47,056 nt of DNA from Pyrrhoderma lamaoense (lineage: Eukaryota; Basidiomycota; Agaricomycetes; Hymenochaetales; Hymenochaetaceae), in assembly GCA_002794735.1 (NCBI GenBank), contig NBAZ01000053.1, forward strand, positions 1-47,056. Reading direction: 5' to 3'. The first letter of the stretch is position 1; every line of letters begins with the position of its first letter. Below the pieces are notes generated by a model. It did not search any database. It saw only the letters and a list, made by a program, of their open reading frames with translations, and was not told where the DNA came from. A program made the translations under genes and the position numbers. Shown in pieces: positions 11,637-24,377 of the stretch.

Positions 11637-14600
11637 AACGTATCAACCGTTTGTGGATAGGTTTTTTTTTTTTTTTGAAAATGTTCATTCTTCACCCAAC
11701 TCCAACAAGATTCGTTTAATCTATGGTTATCTAGTACTAGTACTCTTCACCCCTCCTTTTTAAAGACAACCATCCTCTTTCCTTTTCATCCTTTATCTCT
11801 ACTCTTTATTGTATCCCAAAGTTTTTAAGGTTTTTCGACGAAATAGTTTTCTCTCAAAGAGAAAGTATCATTATATGTATACGTATACAAAGACCCCTTT
11901 GAAGAAGGTACAGAAGGTAATAAAAGCAACAACAACAACAAAAAAGAGTGATACAAAGGCTATCAACGTATTCATAGTCGATAAAGCAAAATAAAGTTTC
12001 ACACCGCCAGAACTTCCTTTCCTTTCTTTTTTCTTGTCACAAGTACGTTTCACAAGCGCATAATAATAATAATAATAATAAAGGGTGAATTGTTTTCCTC
12101 TTTCTACAATACTTCACGCCACCCCCCCCCCACCCCCTCGTCGTATTCTTCCTTTGCAACTGTAACTTTTTTTTTTGCATGCTTTTTTACGTCAAGATGA
12201 CCAGAAAGAAAGTATAGAGGGAGGTGTTGCGCAGCAAATATGTTTATAGGATAAAACCTTATACCTATATCTATGTGAACGAGATGTAATATCATGGCAC
12301 GTATAATTGAACGCGACGCGCACGCACCCGGACACCTGCGCATTTCGCATTTATGATGATAGGAGGGAAAGGGATTGGTTGCTTGGGTATGCACACAGCT
12401 CCCAGCACACACAGCTCACATACATACATACATACATACATAGGGGGGAGGGAGGGAGTAACACATCCATCCGTCCGTTTCAATTCATACGGATCGTTTG
12501 ATTACCCATGGGTTATCTATATACTCAACACAGCGTCGCGCAGCTAGTTCTAGGATTCCTTTATTCTTGATATTATCATAATCATCGGCCGGTTTTGTGG
12601 TCCAGTCACAGATCGTGGAATATATATATATATATATATAATATTATATGTAAAAAAAAAATAGCTCATGACTAGAGAGTCGGTCGGGCTTTCATGGTTT
12701 GAAGTTTTAAGTATAACTGCGCGCTGTGTATAAAGTATCGTATTGGAACTATGATCGATACAGGTTTAGAGCGCGCGTTCTCTTATTTCTTTTCTTTTCT
12801 TTCTTTTGTCGCTGTGTCTATACGATAGTGTGGTAGTAGTGATGGTGGTGGCGATAGGACATATACATACAAATATGTTTAGGAACTAAGATGTACATGT
12901 ACACAACTAATAACTAAAGATACGTTTTATAAAACTCACTAAGATCGACACATAACCGGTTTTTCGAATAGTTTTTTATCTCGGGGGTGCCACACACACA
13001 CGTCTGACTTCACTGAATCCCGATAGCGTGTAAAATATGAATGGTAACACACACACATATATGTGGGTAAATAAACCCCCCCCAGTGTGATTTTCCTCGG
13101 GACTAAAGCATGTGTATAAAGGCTATTCAGAGACCCATACGTGTATACATGGGGCTATGCTGGAACTTGCTTAGAAAGATCTTCGAGAAATGACTAGTTC
13201 ATCCCCCCTTCGCTCCCATTCTTGACAACTCATCTCGCGATTTTTTTATTTTTTATCAACAAGCCCCAAGAAAAATTTAATGACTCAAACACACCCGCCT
13301 CATTGACGGACAGGTTTTTTCTTACTAATGGATAGGTCAGTTTTCTTTTTCGGAAAAATAATATTGTCATTTTTTTTGTCATTGGTACATTCTTTTTTTA
13401 TTTATTTTTATTTTCTGAATAATGAGCTATAAAATATATTTTAAAAAACCAACATGACGGACCTGTCACGCTCACTTACGACCCTTCTCGGTTCATCTCG
13501 GCCCCCCCCCCCCCAAGACCTAGAGTCACAGTCTCGGCTCGGCTAGCTCAGTTACTTTTCCCCGGACCCAGAGGGGATCTCAAGGGAACACTCACGCATT
13601 CCGCGCTCTCCCCTGATGATCCCCACCCCCTAAGGATGGATGCGTTATATCCTTAACCTGCAACATACGCGCAATCAAAGGGCTCCCTTAAGCCTAAGCC
13701 TAGGGAGAAACTCAGCCAGTTTGTTTGTCTTCTTATTTAGATATGAAAATTAAGATTTTTTTTAAAAAAAAGAGGGAAAGCAGAAAAACCTAATAGAGGT
13801 GATTGAGTAACCTTCTTATGAATAGGATTTCTCCCCCATCCTCCCCCCGTCCCCCCGTCTCCGTCCCCGACGCTCTCGCGGGACGTTCGGGGTTATCTAG
13901 GTTCCCCCTCTCCCCGCACATAACACCTGATGATAAGACAATTAATATGGAACCTTTATCGTTATTCCCGCTATTATTCAATGGGGAGGAGAGAACAGGG
14001 GATGGAATGACTCCGTGTCCCCACTCCGATTCCGAATTATTGTCATCATATTTCTACTTTTTACTTTCTATTTATATTTATCACCTGCAAATAATGTCAA
14101 GACGTCAAATTTTTCTTAGTTTCTAGCTAAGAACTAGCGTGTCGATTATCATACGTCTTTTATTTTTTGGGGATATTCATCATTTTTTTATCTTCGCTTG
14201 AAGTTGAAGAGACGTTTGCTTTTGTTACTATAGACCGACTTGGATGTATTGTATGGAGAAAGTATGGAGAAAAAAAAAAACAGGGGAACATAATTCATAT
14301 ACCACTAGCGAGATTAATCCCTTTTATGACACACAGGTCGAAAGATTTAATTCCATTCCATAAGGGGTCATCTAAATTAACGATACTTGGCTATATCAAC
14401 ACGAAACAGAATTAGGCATCGCTCTCTCTCTCTCCCTCTGTTTAAGTGTCTTGTTTTACCCCTTCGCTTACCAGGGGTGGTAAATGAATGAAAATCCGGA
14501 TTGGCGAGTTACTTGCACAGCATGGTTAAGTGATCTAATTTAATCTCAAGTTAACAGGTAGTTAGACAGACACTTACTATACTTTTGTTATTCAGGTATG

Positions 14601-15062
14601 AGGATAGGATGTCGTAATATGTGATTTTGGGCACATCAACTAACACGCTCACGCGATCGATAAGGACCTGTTTATGTGCTATCGAGCTAGAGCCATTTAT
14701 GATATCGAAACGAAATTTCTCCGGAGTTGTAGGTAAAAAAACAATAGCAATAGCTATAACAAAACACATCTGACACCGAACAAGATAATAAGTGAGTACC
14801 ATTTTGATGGAGACTGACATTCCTACATTACACATGTAAATATGGTAAGTGACTAGAAGCCGTCTCAAACATATTGATATTCATATATAAGTAAAAAAAA
14901 AAAGTGTCTATATGCGTCTCTATGCTAACCTATATCATGTACCACGTAAACGAGAAAGCGCCGAAACGGGTGACGGTGATGAATGAATGAGAGAAGAGAA
15001 GTTGGATTCTAATAGTTTATCAAGTTAAGATAAGACAGGTTAAGTTAAAAGACCGGGCCAAG

Positions 15063-15269
15063 CTAGCTAGTTTCACCGAACGATGTCCTCGAGTTTGAAC
15101 GGATACTTGATTTGGACTTCTCGGGCCTGCTTGTTGTTGATGATTCCGGTTGTAGGACAGCTGTATAGATCCTCTCTATCCTTTCTTGTGTGAGTTCACC
15201 AGGAAGTCTCTTGAAATAATTTCGGGAATTGGATAAAGAACTTCTTTGCGGTATATTAGCAATTAACGA
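15063..15269 (-). pseudogene. Orphan exon-like reading frame (C-terminal end of an unidentified protein)
   Basis: A 68-codon frame, open from a TGA at 15270-15272 to a TAG at 15063-15065, reads SRNYFKRLPGELTQERIERI and then TAVLQPESSTTSRPEKSKSS. The composition (amphipathic charged stretch followed by a Ser/Arg-rich tail) is far more protein-like than anything else within several kb. It contains no ATG, so it would be a last exon or a relic. I found no upstream exon in 15.3-17 kb and do not recognise the family. Confidence 0.35.
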
Positions 15270-17062
15270 TCAAACAGAATGAAATTGAAGTCCTTTATCT
15301 CTTAGCTATTTGGAGACACACATTTGTCTATGCGCTAAGAATCCTTTCTTTATTTGATGATTGTGAAAAAAAAGCTATCAAGAACGCTCACTAGTAGTTA
15401 GTATGAGACGTTAGATTGACACACGAACGACTCGGAACTTCGTTCAAAAGAGAATATCATATGTCATTGGCTCAAACACAGAACAGTAAGTCTCGAGTAT
15501 AGAACAACAGATAGTTTATTTTCAGTACTGGTCGGTGTAGAGCTACAAGGAACACTTTTTATTATATGTTTGTATCAGCTAATTTACCAAGTGGGAGCTA
15601 AAGTGCTTGAATGCCAGAACTTCTTTTTTGTGTGAGTCTGAGGTGTATACGCGTATAATTCGAAGATTTTTGATATTGGATACTACATAACCCTTAGTTT
15701 GTATATCCGTCTGCTACGAGCTCGAAGCGAAAAATAAACAAGTTCGGCCACATGAACGGACGCACATATGAAAAAAGAAGGCTTGGCTAACACTTGTCTG
15801 GTTAGGTGGCACACTAAGAGTACTTCTAGAGATCATGACTAACGGCATTTGCATCAACTTCTTGTTCTTGCTCCCGTCACGTCCTCCCCTTTTGTGAATT
15901 TATATATGATAACTCACTTATTCATCTAAGTCCCAATCAGTGACCTCGAAACATGCGAAAATCTCATGGACTTAGTTCTTTTTGTTAAGTTCTGCGTCGT
16001 GTTATGTAACACAAGGCGGGTGGACTAGCTGATTGACCATCTAACTAAGACTAAGGGAGGCCTAAGTAAAATCCTTTCACTGATCGCTGAGCATAGGGAT
16101 ACGAGCTTCTTAACCAATAGAAACAATCGCGTTGACAACTCTCTTGGTCATGACATGTGAATGATTAGATTTGATACTCGATATTCAAAGTCAAGTATAA
16201 CCGCTACTACTACAATATATAAGCTAGTGAGTGTCGGTACGTATTACTGGAGTGATTCATCTCCTGACAATAACTTATCAGTTCTTATGGAGCTTGATAG
16301 ATATCTCGTCAAGTAGTCTCCAAGTGTCCCAAATCGGCGGAAAGACCTGTGTTCCTTGAAGGGACTTGGCATATTGAAGCACTTGAGCTAGATGAGAAAT
16401 TGTTTATCTTCTTTTTTATTATCACTGTTCTCTTGCATTTGACATCTACGGGTTACGAGATACGAACTCCCGAGTCACAGCGGAGCAGTGCTCACGTATG
16501 TAAATTCGGGTTTTTGCTTGAAGAAGTCGTGATAAACTCTAGTTTACAAAAGGCCACCAGAATTCGATATTACTATATATACTAATCAAGCATACCTTTT
16601 GTTGTTGCTCACTTAAATGGGATAAGCTGTACAAGAGTAGATACGGATCCAAGTCAAGGTATTCGGTCACGAGTATTTCTGATACTTCATTTCTCTATCA
16701 TCCGTTACATGGAATTGAAATTCCGAGTTCATGTGATAGGGTCTGTTTTGTTATAAGCTTATCTAAAATACTAAGTGCATGTAAAAGAAGGGTTTGCTAC
16801 ATTACGTAAGTGTATATTTTGATTCCTCGGTGTAAATTTTTTTGAAACCTCGATGTGCTAACAACGAATCGGCCGACGAGGAGTTACGAATCCCAGCAAA
16901 AAATTTCCAAGTTGGTCCTTAGTGAAGGAGAGGGCAAGGATAAATTTTGACTCGAGGGATAAAATCAACGAGTAGTCGAGATACACAGATAGCCGTTTTA
17001 TGTGCTCAGAGTCTCTAGTCTGATCATATAGGAGGTACACGCTTCCCCCCTTATCGAGTCTG

Positions 17063-17140
17063 ATGCACGCGCTACGGTTGCATCTGATTAAAATCCCCAG
17101 AGCGCAGAAAATCCTCTCTAACTCCATACCCCACCGTACG
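17063..17140 (+). promoter_or_regulatory. Possible alternative start encoding a mitochondrial presequence
   Basis: An ATG at 17063 is in frame with, and 26 codons upstream of, the canonical start of C1-THF synthase at 17141. The extension (MHALRLHLIKIPRAQKILSN, then SIPHRT) has Arg, Lys and His but no Asp or Glu, as expected for a matrix-targeting helix. Use of both starts would give mitochondrial and cytosolic forms from one gene. This is inferred from composition only. Confidence 0.45.
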
Positions 17141-20100
17141 ATGTCCTCCTCAGCATCCTCAAAAATAATTGATGGGACTGCCTTTGCAAAGTACGTATTG
17201 AAAACTTATTTTTTGTTCTCTCTTTCTTTCCTTCTTTATTTCAAGTATTGTTGAGCAACGTTTCAAACCCCAGGTCACTCCGTGATGGAGTTGCACAGAA
17301 GATCAGCTCAATGCGGGCAACATACCCTCGTTTCGAACCTCAGCTGGCCATTATCCAGGCTGGCGCTCGCCCAGACTCGACTACTTATGTCCGCATGAAG
17401 TCAAAAGCGGCCGGAGAAGTTGGAATAAAAATGAAACACATTAATCTTCCTGCGGAGGCTTCAGTGGATGAAGTTGTACGCTATGTACGCGAGTTGAACG
17501 ATGATGAGACTGTCAGCGGTATCCTCGTTCAACTCCCACTTGGGGACCACGTCGGACCCGATGGGGAACGTACCGTGACTGAAGCCATCAGCCCGGAAAA
17601 GGATGTTGATGGGTGAGTGATATATGGTTTATTTAAATTTAGCTCTTTCCCAGAACCCAGCATTGGATTCTTACTTTAATCTCACTTTTTGAAAAAACGA
17701 CCATTAGGTTTCATGCTTATAACATCGGTCACCTTGCTTCACGTGCTGCTGACCCCCTCTTCGCTCCCTGCACACCATCAGGATGTCTTGCCCTGCTAGA
17801 ATCTACAGGGGTCAACATCTCTGGCGCTCATGCTGTCGTGCTTGGACGAAGTGACATTGTTGGCAACCCTGTCTCTGCTATGTTACGAGGTAAAAATGCC
17901 ACTGTCACTCAATGTCATAGCAAAACCCAAAACCTTCCAGAGATCGTGAGTTATATCAAAGCAACTTCCCTTATACGGTAGAATAAAAATAATAACTACT
18001 TATTACACTACCCAGCTAAAAACTGCAGACATCGTAGTTGCCGCAATCGGAAAACCCGAATTTGTCAAGGGGGAATGGTTAAAGCCTGGCTGTGTTGTGA
18101 TTGATGTTGGTATCAACTATATTCCTGGTACGCAAACCTAGTTAGTTTTCTCATTTTTTGAAATATTCTTACAACTGTACTCAGATGCATCGAAAAAGTC
18201 TGGGCAACGTCTGGTCGGTGACGTTCACTTCGAATCAGCTTCTGCTGTAGCTTCTCATATCACTCCTGTACCTGGAGGAGTTGGCCCTACCACCGTAGCC
18301 TTCCTCATGTCCAACACACTTCAATCTGCTGAGCGTCTATGGAAGAAATCTCGCGAACGCCGGGTGACACCTCTCGCTCTTGACATTAAGGAGAAGGTCC
18401 CGAGTGATATTGAGATTGCAATGGCCCAGACACCGAAACCTATTACTCAGCTTGCGTCGGAGCTCGGTTTACACGCGGATGAGCTTGAGAGCTATGGGAA
18501 GTATAAGGCGAAGGTTGAGCTATCGGTTCTCAACCGACTGGCACACCGAAAGGATGGAAAATACATTGTTATCTCAGGAATCACCCCCACTCCTTTGGGT
18601 GAGGGCAAATCCACAACAACCATCGGTCTTGCCCAGGCTCTTGGTGCTCATTTGGGACGCCCTGCATTTGCCTGTGTGCGTCAGCCGAGTCAGGGACCAA
18701 CGTTTGGTATCAAGGGTGGTGCAGCCGGTGGAGGCTACAGTCAAGTGATCCCTATGGATGAGGTTCGTATGGATATGTTACTTTGAGTAGTACATTTTTT
18801 AATTATTTTTATCCTCTTAAGTTCAACTTACACTTAACGGGTGATATCCATGCGGTTACTGCTGCGAACAATCTTCTTGCTGCTGCTCTCGATGCCCGTA
18901 TGTTCCACGAAGCCACGCAGTCGGACAAGGCACTTTATAGTCGACTAGTTCCAACTGTGAAGGGCAAGCGCGAATTTGCCCCACTCATGTTTAAGAGGCT
19001 CAAGAAGCTAGGTATAGACAAGACAAACCCGGACGATCTTACACCAGAGGAGATTACCCGATTCGCTCGTCTCGATATCGATCCGGAAACAATCACCTGG
19101 AACCGTGTACTAGACACTAATGACCGATTCTTGCGTAAGATCACTATTGGACAAGCTGCTACAGAGAAGGGACTTGAGCGTACGACTGGATTTGATATTG
19201 CTGTGGCAAGTGAATGTATGGCTGTCCTTGCACTTACTACTGGGCTTGAGGATATGCGCGAGCGTCTTGGGGCTATGGTAGTTGCCACAAGCAAAAGCGG
19301 AGAGCCCGTTACAGCAGATGATATCGGTGTCGGAGGTGCTCTCGCGGTTCTCATGAAGGATGCAATCAAGCCAAACCTGATGCAAACGCTAGAGGGAACT
19401 CCTGTGTTCGTTCATGCTGGTCCATTCGCAAACATCGCTCACGGAAACTCTTCCATCCTTGCTGACAGAGTAGCACTTAAACTTGCCGGAACTGAGGAAG
19501 GTGATAGTGCGGATCGTGTTGGTTATGTGCTTACTGAAGGTGGTTTCGGTGCGGACATGGGTATGGAGAAATTCTGCAACATCAAGTGCCGTGTCAGTGG
19601 CCTCACTCCCGATGCTACCGTCATTGTTGCCACAACACGCGCTCTTAAAATGCATGGTGGAGGACCAGATGTTACCCCAGGAAAACCACTTTCTGATACG
19701 TACACAAAGGAGAATCTAGAGATTCTCCGTGAAGGCTGCAAAAATCTTGAACAGCACATCAGGAACTCTAAGAAATTCGGCATCAAGGTTATTGTTGCCG
19801 TTAACAAGTTTGCTTCTGATACTCAGGCGGAACTTGAACTTGTCCGTGAAGCGTCCATTTCAGCTGGTGCAGATGCAGCTGTTGTCTCGGACCACTGGGC
19901 ACATGGTGGTGCTGGTGCTATCGATCTTGCGAAAGCAGTGATTGAGACTTGTGAGGGAGAATCTCAGTTCCGGTTCTTATACGACTTGGACAGGCCGATC
20001 ACCGAGAAAATAGAGACCATCGCAAAAGAGATCTATGGTGCTGATGGTATCGAACTTAGTGAACTTGCTCAAAAGCAGATCGAGACATATACTAAGCAAG

Positions 20101-20342
20101 GTTACGGCTCGCTCCCAATTTGTATGGCGAAGACTCAGTACTCGTTTTCGCATGATCCGAAACTCAAGGGCGTACCAACTGGATTCACGATTCCGATCCG
20201 TGCTGTACGTCTCTCAGCTGGTGCTGGTTTCCTGTATCCTCTACTTGGAGATATGCAGACTATGCCCGGTCTCGGAACCCGTCCTGGCTTCTGGGAAGTC
20301 GGCTTAGACCCCGAGTCTGGTCGTGTAGTTGGTCTCTTCTAA
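17141..20342 (+). CDS. ADE3: C1-tetrahydrofolate synthase (trifunctional), six exons
   Basis: A trifunctional enzyme that interconverts one-carbon units on tetrahydrofolate for purine, thymidylate and methionine synthesis: methylene-THF dehydrogenase, methenyl-THF cyclohydrolase and 10-formyl-THF synthetase. Exons are 17141-17190, 17274-17612, 17708-17945, 18016-18127, 18185-18762 and 18822-20342. They sum to 2,838 nt (945 aa), the usual length of the family. The N-terminal part shows [38 protein letters not shown] and [17 protein letters not shown]. The dehydrogenase domain ends at [16 protein letters not shown]. The synthetase domain has the P-loop region [40 protein letters not shown] and [19 protein letters not shown]. 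All splice junctions keep frame and no stop interrupts it, so it is intact. It is homologous to yeast ADE3/MIS1. The cytosolic start at 17141 is chosen because [17 protein letters not shown] matches family N-termini. Confidence 0.96.
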
Positions 20343-20809
20343 TCTTTCTTCCTTTATTCTCGTAAAATGGCATCATATTAGATTAGAGTTGTTTTTGTTT
20401 CGACTTGTTCATCTTGGATTTCTTTTCCCTCCTATTCTGCTCTATATTTTTTTGAATGATCCATCTATTCACTTTTGCACCGTCGCTGTTTTCAACAACG
20501 CAACAGTACCCTCTTTCTCTACCCCTTTGTAAAATTGTCCTCCTTTTTGTGTTACTCAATACACTTCGCACTACTGTCACCTTTATTACCACAATTTCCT
20601 TCGTTCAACCGGCATCTACATCTTCGGCATCTACATCTTCGGTGTAATTTATTCTCTTTTCTTGACCTTTTCTTACTTGTGTTTTATACGTACAAACATA
20701 CATACATACATACTATCAAACCCATAAAAGAGTACCAAAAAATGTAGTGTTATCGTAGAGTAGTCAGTTTCCCAATCAATATTATGTAGAATGAAATCAA
20801 ATTCCATCC
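20343..20809. other. Intergenic region between two convergent genes
   Basis: This 467-bp gap separates the stops of C1-THF synthase and the PNGase A-like gene and must hold both 3' UTRs. It is T-rich, with a CATCTTCGG repeat near 20610-20641 and a (CATA)n run at 20697-20711. No gene is seen. Confidence 0.75.
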
Positions 20810-23157
20810 TCATTGACCATTACCACTACCACCACCTACATCTGGCTTTCCAGGAAATCTAACTCTTGCTCCAACAAACGTCTTTTGAACATCATCTACA
20901 TTTATTACTGCAGGAACGGGGGCGAGTGTCCCGCCTTGATGATCTGCTGTGATTACATTGAGAACAGCATTGACTTCCCTATCGTAAGTATTGCCATCGG
21001 TGTCGGTATATGCAAATGTGTTGGTTGAGGTTCCGTTTCCAGTGTTTCCTGTATTTGCAACCTGGAAAAACCCATTAGCCAGTTGACGTTCTGTTATAGT
21101 AGATCCCAGAAGGAAGGGTGCAGGTAGGACTGTGCGATCATATCCGTGGTCAAAGCCAGCAGTAACTGTGCCAAGAAGCAAGTTAGTCGTTGTAATATTT
21201 TTTTACTAAATGATGGGGATATTATAGAGACACGAACATTGTGATCCATCAGAAGATAAAACCGTGATGTTAATGTTGAACGGGTATGAGAATTTATCTG
21301 TTAGTACTTCAACACCATTATGAGTCGACGAAACTGAACCACTCGAGGATTGGAAAACGTTCTATAAACATGAAATCAAAACAAATCAATATGCGAAAAG
21401 TGGCTCAAAAATAGCAAAACCTTACTTGTATAAAGAAATTTTGGAGATAATTTTGTGTATTACTATACGCTAGGTCTTGCTTGAACACAACATTATTAAC
21501 ATTTCCACCTCCGCTTATCACCTGCGCTTCAATATGGATAGAATGTGATGTCGATACCGTGATGTTGACATCACCATTATCGCCAACGCTACCAGTAGCC
21601 TGCGCATCAGCAAATGGCTTCGCATCGTAGACCGTTATACTTCCAGTAGTCTGTTTTCCAGACGGATCAAGGACAACCTGTACATTCCCCGACACGAACC
21701 AGTTTGCGTTAATTGCATGATCCGTTTCTGCTGATGCAACGTCCATCGAGATGTTATGAGGTTGTCCATCCGCGAGTACAGGAGCAAACGGCGTAAGGTC
21801 AAGAACGTACGTTGGTAAATCCAAAGCTCCATAGGAAGTGATAGGCCTCCAGGCAGTAGGTACAATTCCCCCAGTAAAGATCACCGCATACGGGAAAACT
21901 GCTCCGGCAAGCACACCATCAATGAGAACTCTAACTTCTCTGAACGGTCCATCACCGAAAGCTGTTCCAGCAGGTAGATCGTCCAGAAACTCATTAGCAG
22001 CGTTGAAGTACCAGAACTCTTCATCACCGTTTCCTGAGGCAAATATTTCGGCGTACACCTCAATTGTGTTAATAGGGAATGTCACATTTAACTAAATTAG
22101 AGTTAACACCAACAGAAGATTACTGCCATAATATATGAAAAACTGTCGTTATATGCTCTCTTACCGAAATAGCAGGAGGGACAGAAGGGGCGCTGTCATC
22201 TGGTGATGAACCTGTTTGAGCAGAAATAGGTAGAATCAAATCTGCCTTCTTCGAAGGTGGATGTTCATCAGAAGAAGCGAAGAACGTTGCAGTCACAGTC
22301 GCTGGAAGAAACTTCTAATTAGTATATCATCCAAAACAACAACATTTCGAAAAAAAAGAAGAATCTGTCCCATACTTGCATACTGTCCATCGAGTCCCGT
22401 CTCAAGTAGATTGTCAAGTTCAAAAATGAATTGTCCTGGCTTCTCAAACAAAGGCGTGAAACGTGTTACGTCCTTAAGATAAGTCCAGATGATGCCGTCA
22501 CCTCGAGTTGGTTCAGGAGTGGACGTTCGCCAAACTATTCATATAATCAGTTTTATTGCTTCAATCTGGACTGTTTTTAATAACGACCCCTCACTTTCAG
22601 TATTTTGAAAGGTAAATATTCCGAGACGATCAAATTGTGTCTGGGGGATTAATTCAGGATAGGGATCTTCGCATAAAGAGAAGGTTACTAACCCCATTTG
22701 AGGTGACTGTTAGATTAAGACTTATTCCCGCCCAAGAACCTATGTCTCCACAGTCCGTAGGAGGGCTAAATCATAAATTTGAATCAAGTGACGGATATAT
22801 ATATATATATAATTAGCATCCAAACGTACGTAAAGTTTGCAATTGCGGGGCTGCAAGTAGGAGGGAATGAGATTTACTTCAAAAATTAGTTTTGAGTAAC
22901 CTGCAACGAACCTGCCAAATGAATTTCCAAACGTATGTCTAATGTTTGATAATCTTAGACATGCGCAATAAACTTGAAGAACGAAGGATGACTTACTCAA
23001 TTAACACTTGAGAGCATTGTTTTGCATCTGCCGGAAGGGGAGGGGGCTGAGCAACTTGAAAGTCGACGAGTACAGCTGCATTGACTATAGTCCCTAATAC
23101 AGCAAGCGAGGAAACAATAGCAGCTAGCAATGAACTCGTTTTACAAACTCGAGGCAT
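20810..23157 (-). CDS. PNGase A-like secreted peptide N-glycosidase, ten exons
   Basis: Predicted peptide-N4-(N-acetyl-beta-glucosaminyl)asparagine amidase of the PNGase A family, which cleaves N-glycans from glycoproteins in the secretory or acidic extracellular space. Exons, in transcript order, are 23157-22997, 22938-22912, 22850-22830, 22765-22693, 22640-22595, 22534-22376, 22301-22165, 22091-21426, 21361-21238 and 21165-20810. They total 1,770 nt (589 aa) with every junction in phase. The N-terminus (MPRVCKTSSLLAAIVSSLAV) is a signal peptide or signal anchor. Family hallmarks are EHTFGNSFGSPAIANFTPP, DRLGIFTFQNTE, IWRTSTPEPTRGDGIIWTYL, DVTRFTPLF and above all VFPYAVIFTGGIVPTAWRPI followed by GALDLPTYVLDLTPF. 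Exons 2 and 3 are only 27 and 21 nt. It is convergent with C1-THF synthase. The family call is strong; substrate preference is unknown. Confidence 0.92.
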
Positions 23158-24377
23158 GACCTTGCCGTAAGGATAAGTCGCTGCAATCGAAGAGCGAGAT
23201 TAAGGATAGCTCTGTGGGATTGTACAGCAGATATGCAGACATTGTTATAATTGCCTGAGAAGTGATATTGGTGTGACTTCAATGTTCGAAGGAAGCAATC
23301 GCGAGAATAATTAGTGCAAAACCACGCGGTCGTACCGCACTCGGGTAGAAGAATAGATAAAAGAGACTGATTTCATAGCATGGTAACGTATGATTGATTC
23401 TATACTGCATCTGATGTTTTCAGCATTGATATCAATCAAGGTGCATATAACTGCATTTGCCCTAGTCATGATTTGTGTCACTACTAACGTGTATGGTAGA
23501 AAGGTCACTGCAGGTAGATGCTGATGATCTTCATATATAGATATAACTAGAAGTTCTTGGCGTCATAGGATGATCACTTAGATCCCGTCTACCACTCGGA
23601 GTACTCCTTGTGCAGCTTCACCGACTTACGTTATGCTATACTTCTTGCCTCTGACTTAGGTAGTTGTTAGGCACGATGGATCCACTGTGGAACAAGGTTA
23701 ATTCATAATGGAAAATACTCATGCACTATAATACACTTCAACATCCACAATGATTATCGACAGCACGGGAGCGAATCACTTACATGTGCATTGCAATAGG
23801 CAGAATTTTTGAATCATCATGTATAAGAAAGCTATAATATACATAATATAACCGTTCGGGTCGTCATCGTCATCCAAAATGCTCCTTTCTTCTTCTTTCT
23901 AGTTTATAGCTTCTGGCCATCTTTCTGTGGACAACAGGCAAATCCCCGTTATAGCGCTTCTGTGTAATGTGACCTGGGGCATGAGCATACCTCGTCTCAT
24001 TAGCGGTCTTTTATCGGTGACAAACATAGTCTACTTCATGATGTTCGAGGCTTGCTAGAAGTCGGTCGTAATTGCCACGTCTCAAAACCATAATTCTATC
24101 GCGCTGGACATGCAAATCCTAAGCCACGCAGGTTTCATTAAGAAACGGCTTTCCTAAAGCCTATACCACGTATGTAGTAATGTGTGCAAGACAGACTTTG
24201 ACGGATCACATCCATACTACTTCATTCTCGGGGTTAACAGCACTACCTACGCTACTTTATCGGGTTTTCTGTGGCTTGTGCTAGCACTACGCTTCTAAAG
24301 GGTTGCTAAAGTCTATAAAGCTCTCATATTAATGCTCGTGGTCACTCCTAGGTACCTCTACCTTGTGTCCTGAAGTC
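23158..24377. other. Divergent intergenic region
   Basis: This 1.2-kb gap lies between the divergent PNGase A-like and acetylesterase genes and should contain both promoters. I see no gene, RNA or clear repeat. Short frames near 23311-23508 lack coding character. Confidence 0.7.

Larger units (their letters stand above)
8581..17062. other. 8.5-kb gene-free region between divergent cyclin and C1-THF synthase genes
   Basis: No multi-exon gene can be supported here. The stretch from about 9.1 to 11.3 kb is strongly C/T-rich on the + strand. Simple repeats include CT/CTCG runs at 11031-11056, (CATA)n at 12420-12441, (TA)n near 12620-12641 and a C14 run at about 13501-13514. A hairpin lies at 11526-11555 and a G-tract flanked by an inverted repeat at 11588-11636. 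The only coding-like piece is the orphan frame at 15063-15269. Open frames elsewhere look like translations of low-complexity DNA. The length is unusual between two fungal genes. Confidence 0.6.

Noticed and set aside
13803..14126. 107-codon plus-strand frame rich in Pro/Ser
   Set aside because: Driven by C-runs; no start context, intron or homology-like block.
16858..17127. 89-codon minus-strand frame just upstream of C1-THF synthase
   Set aside because: No family-like motif, and it overlaps the 5' end of a certain gene; probably a chance open frame.
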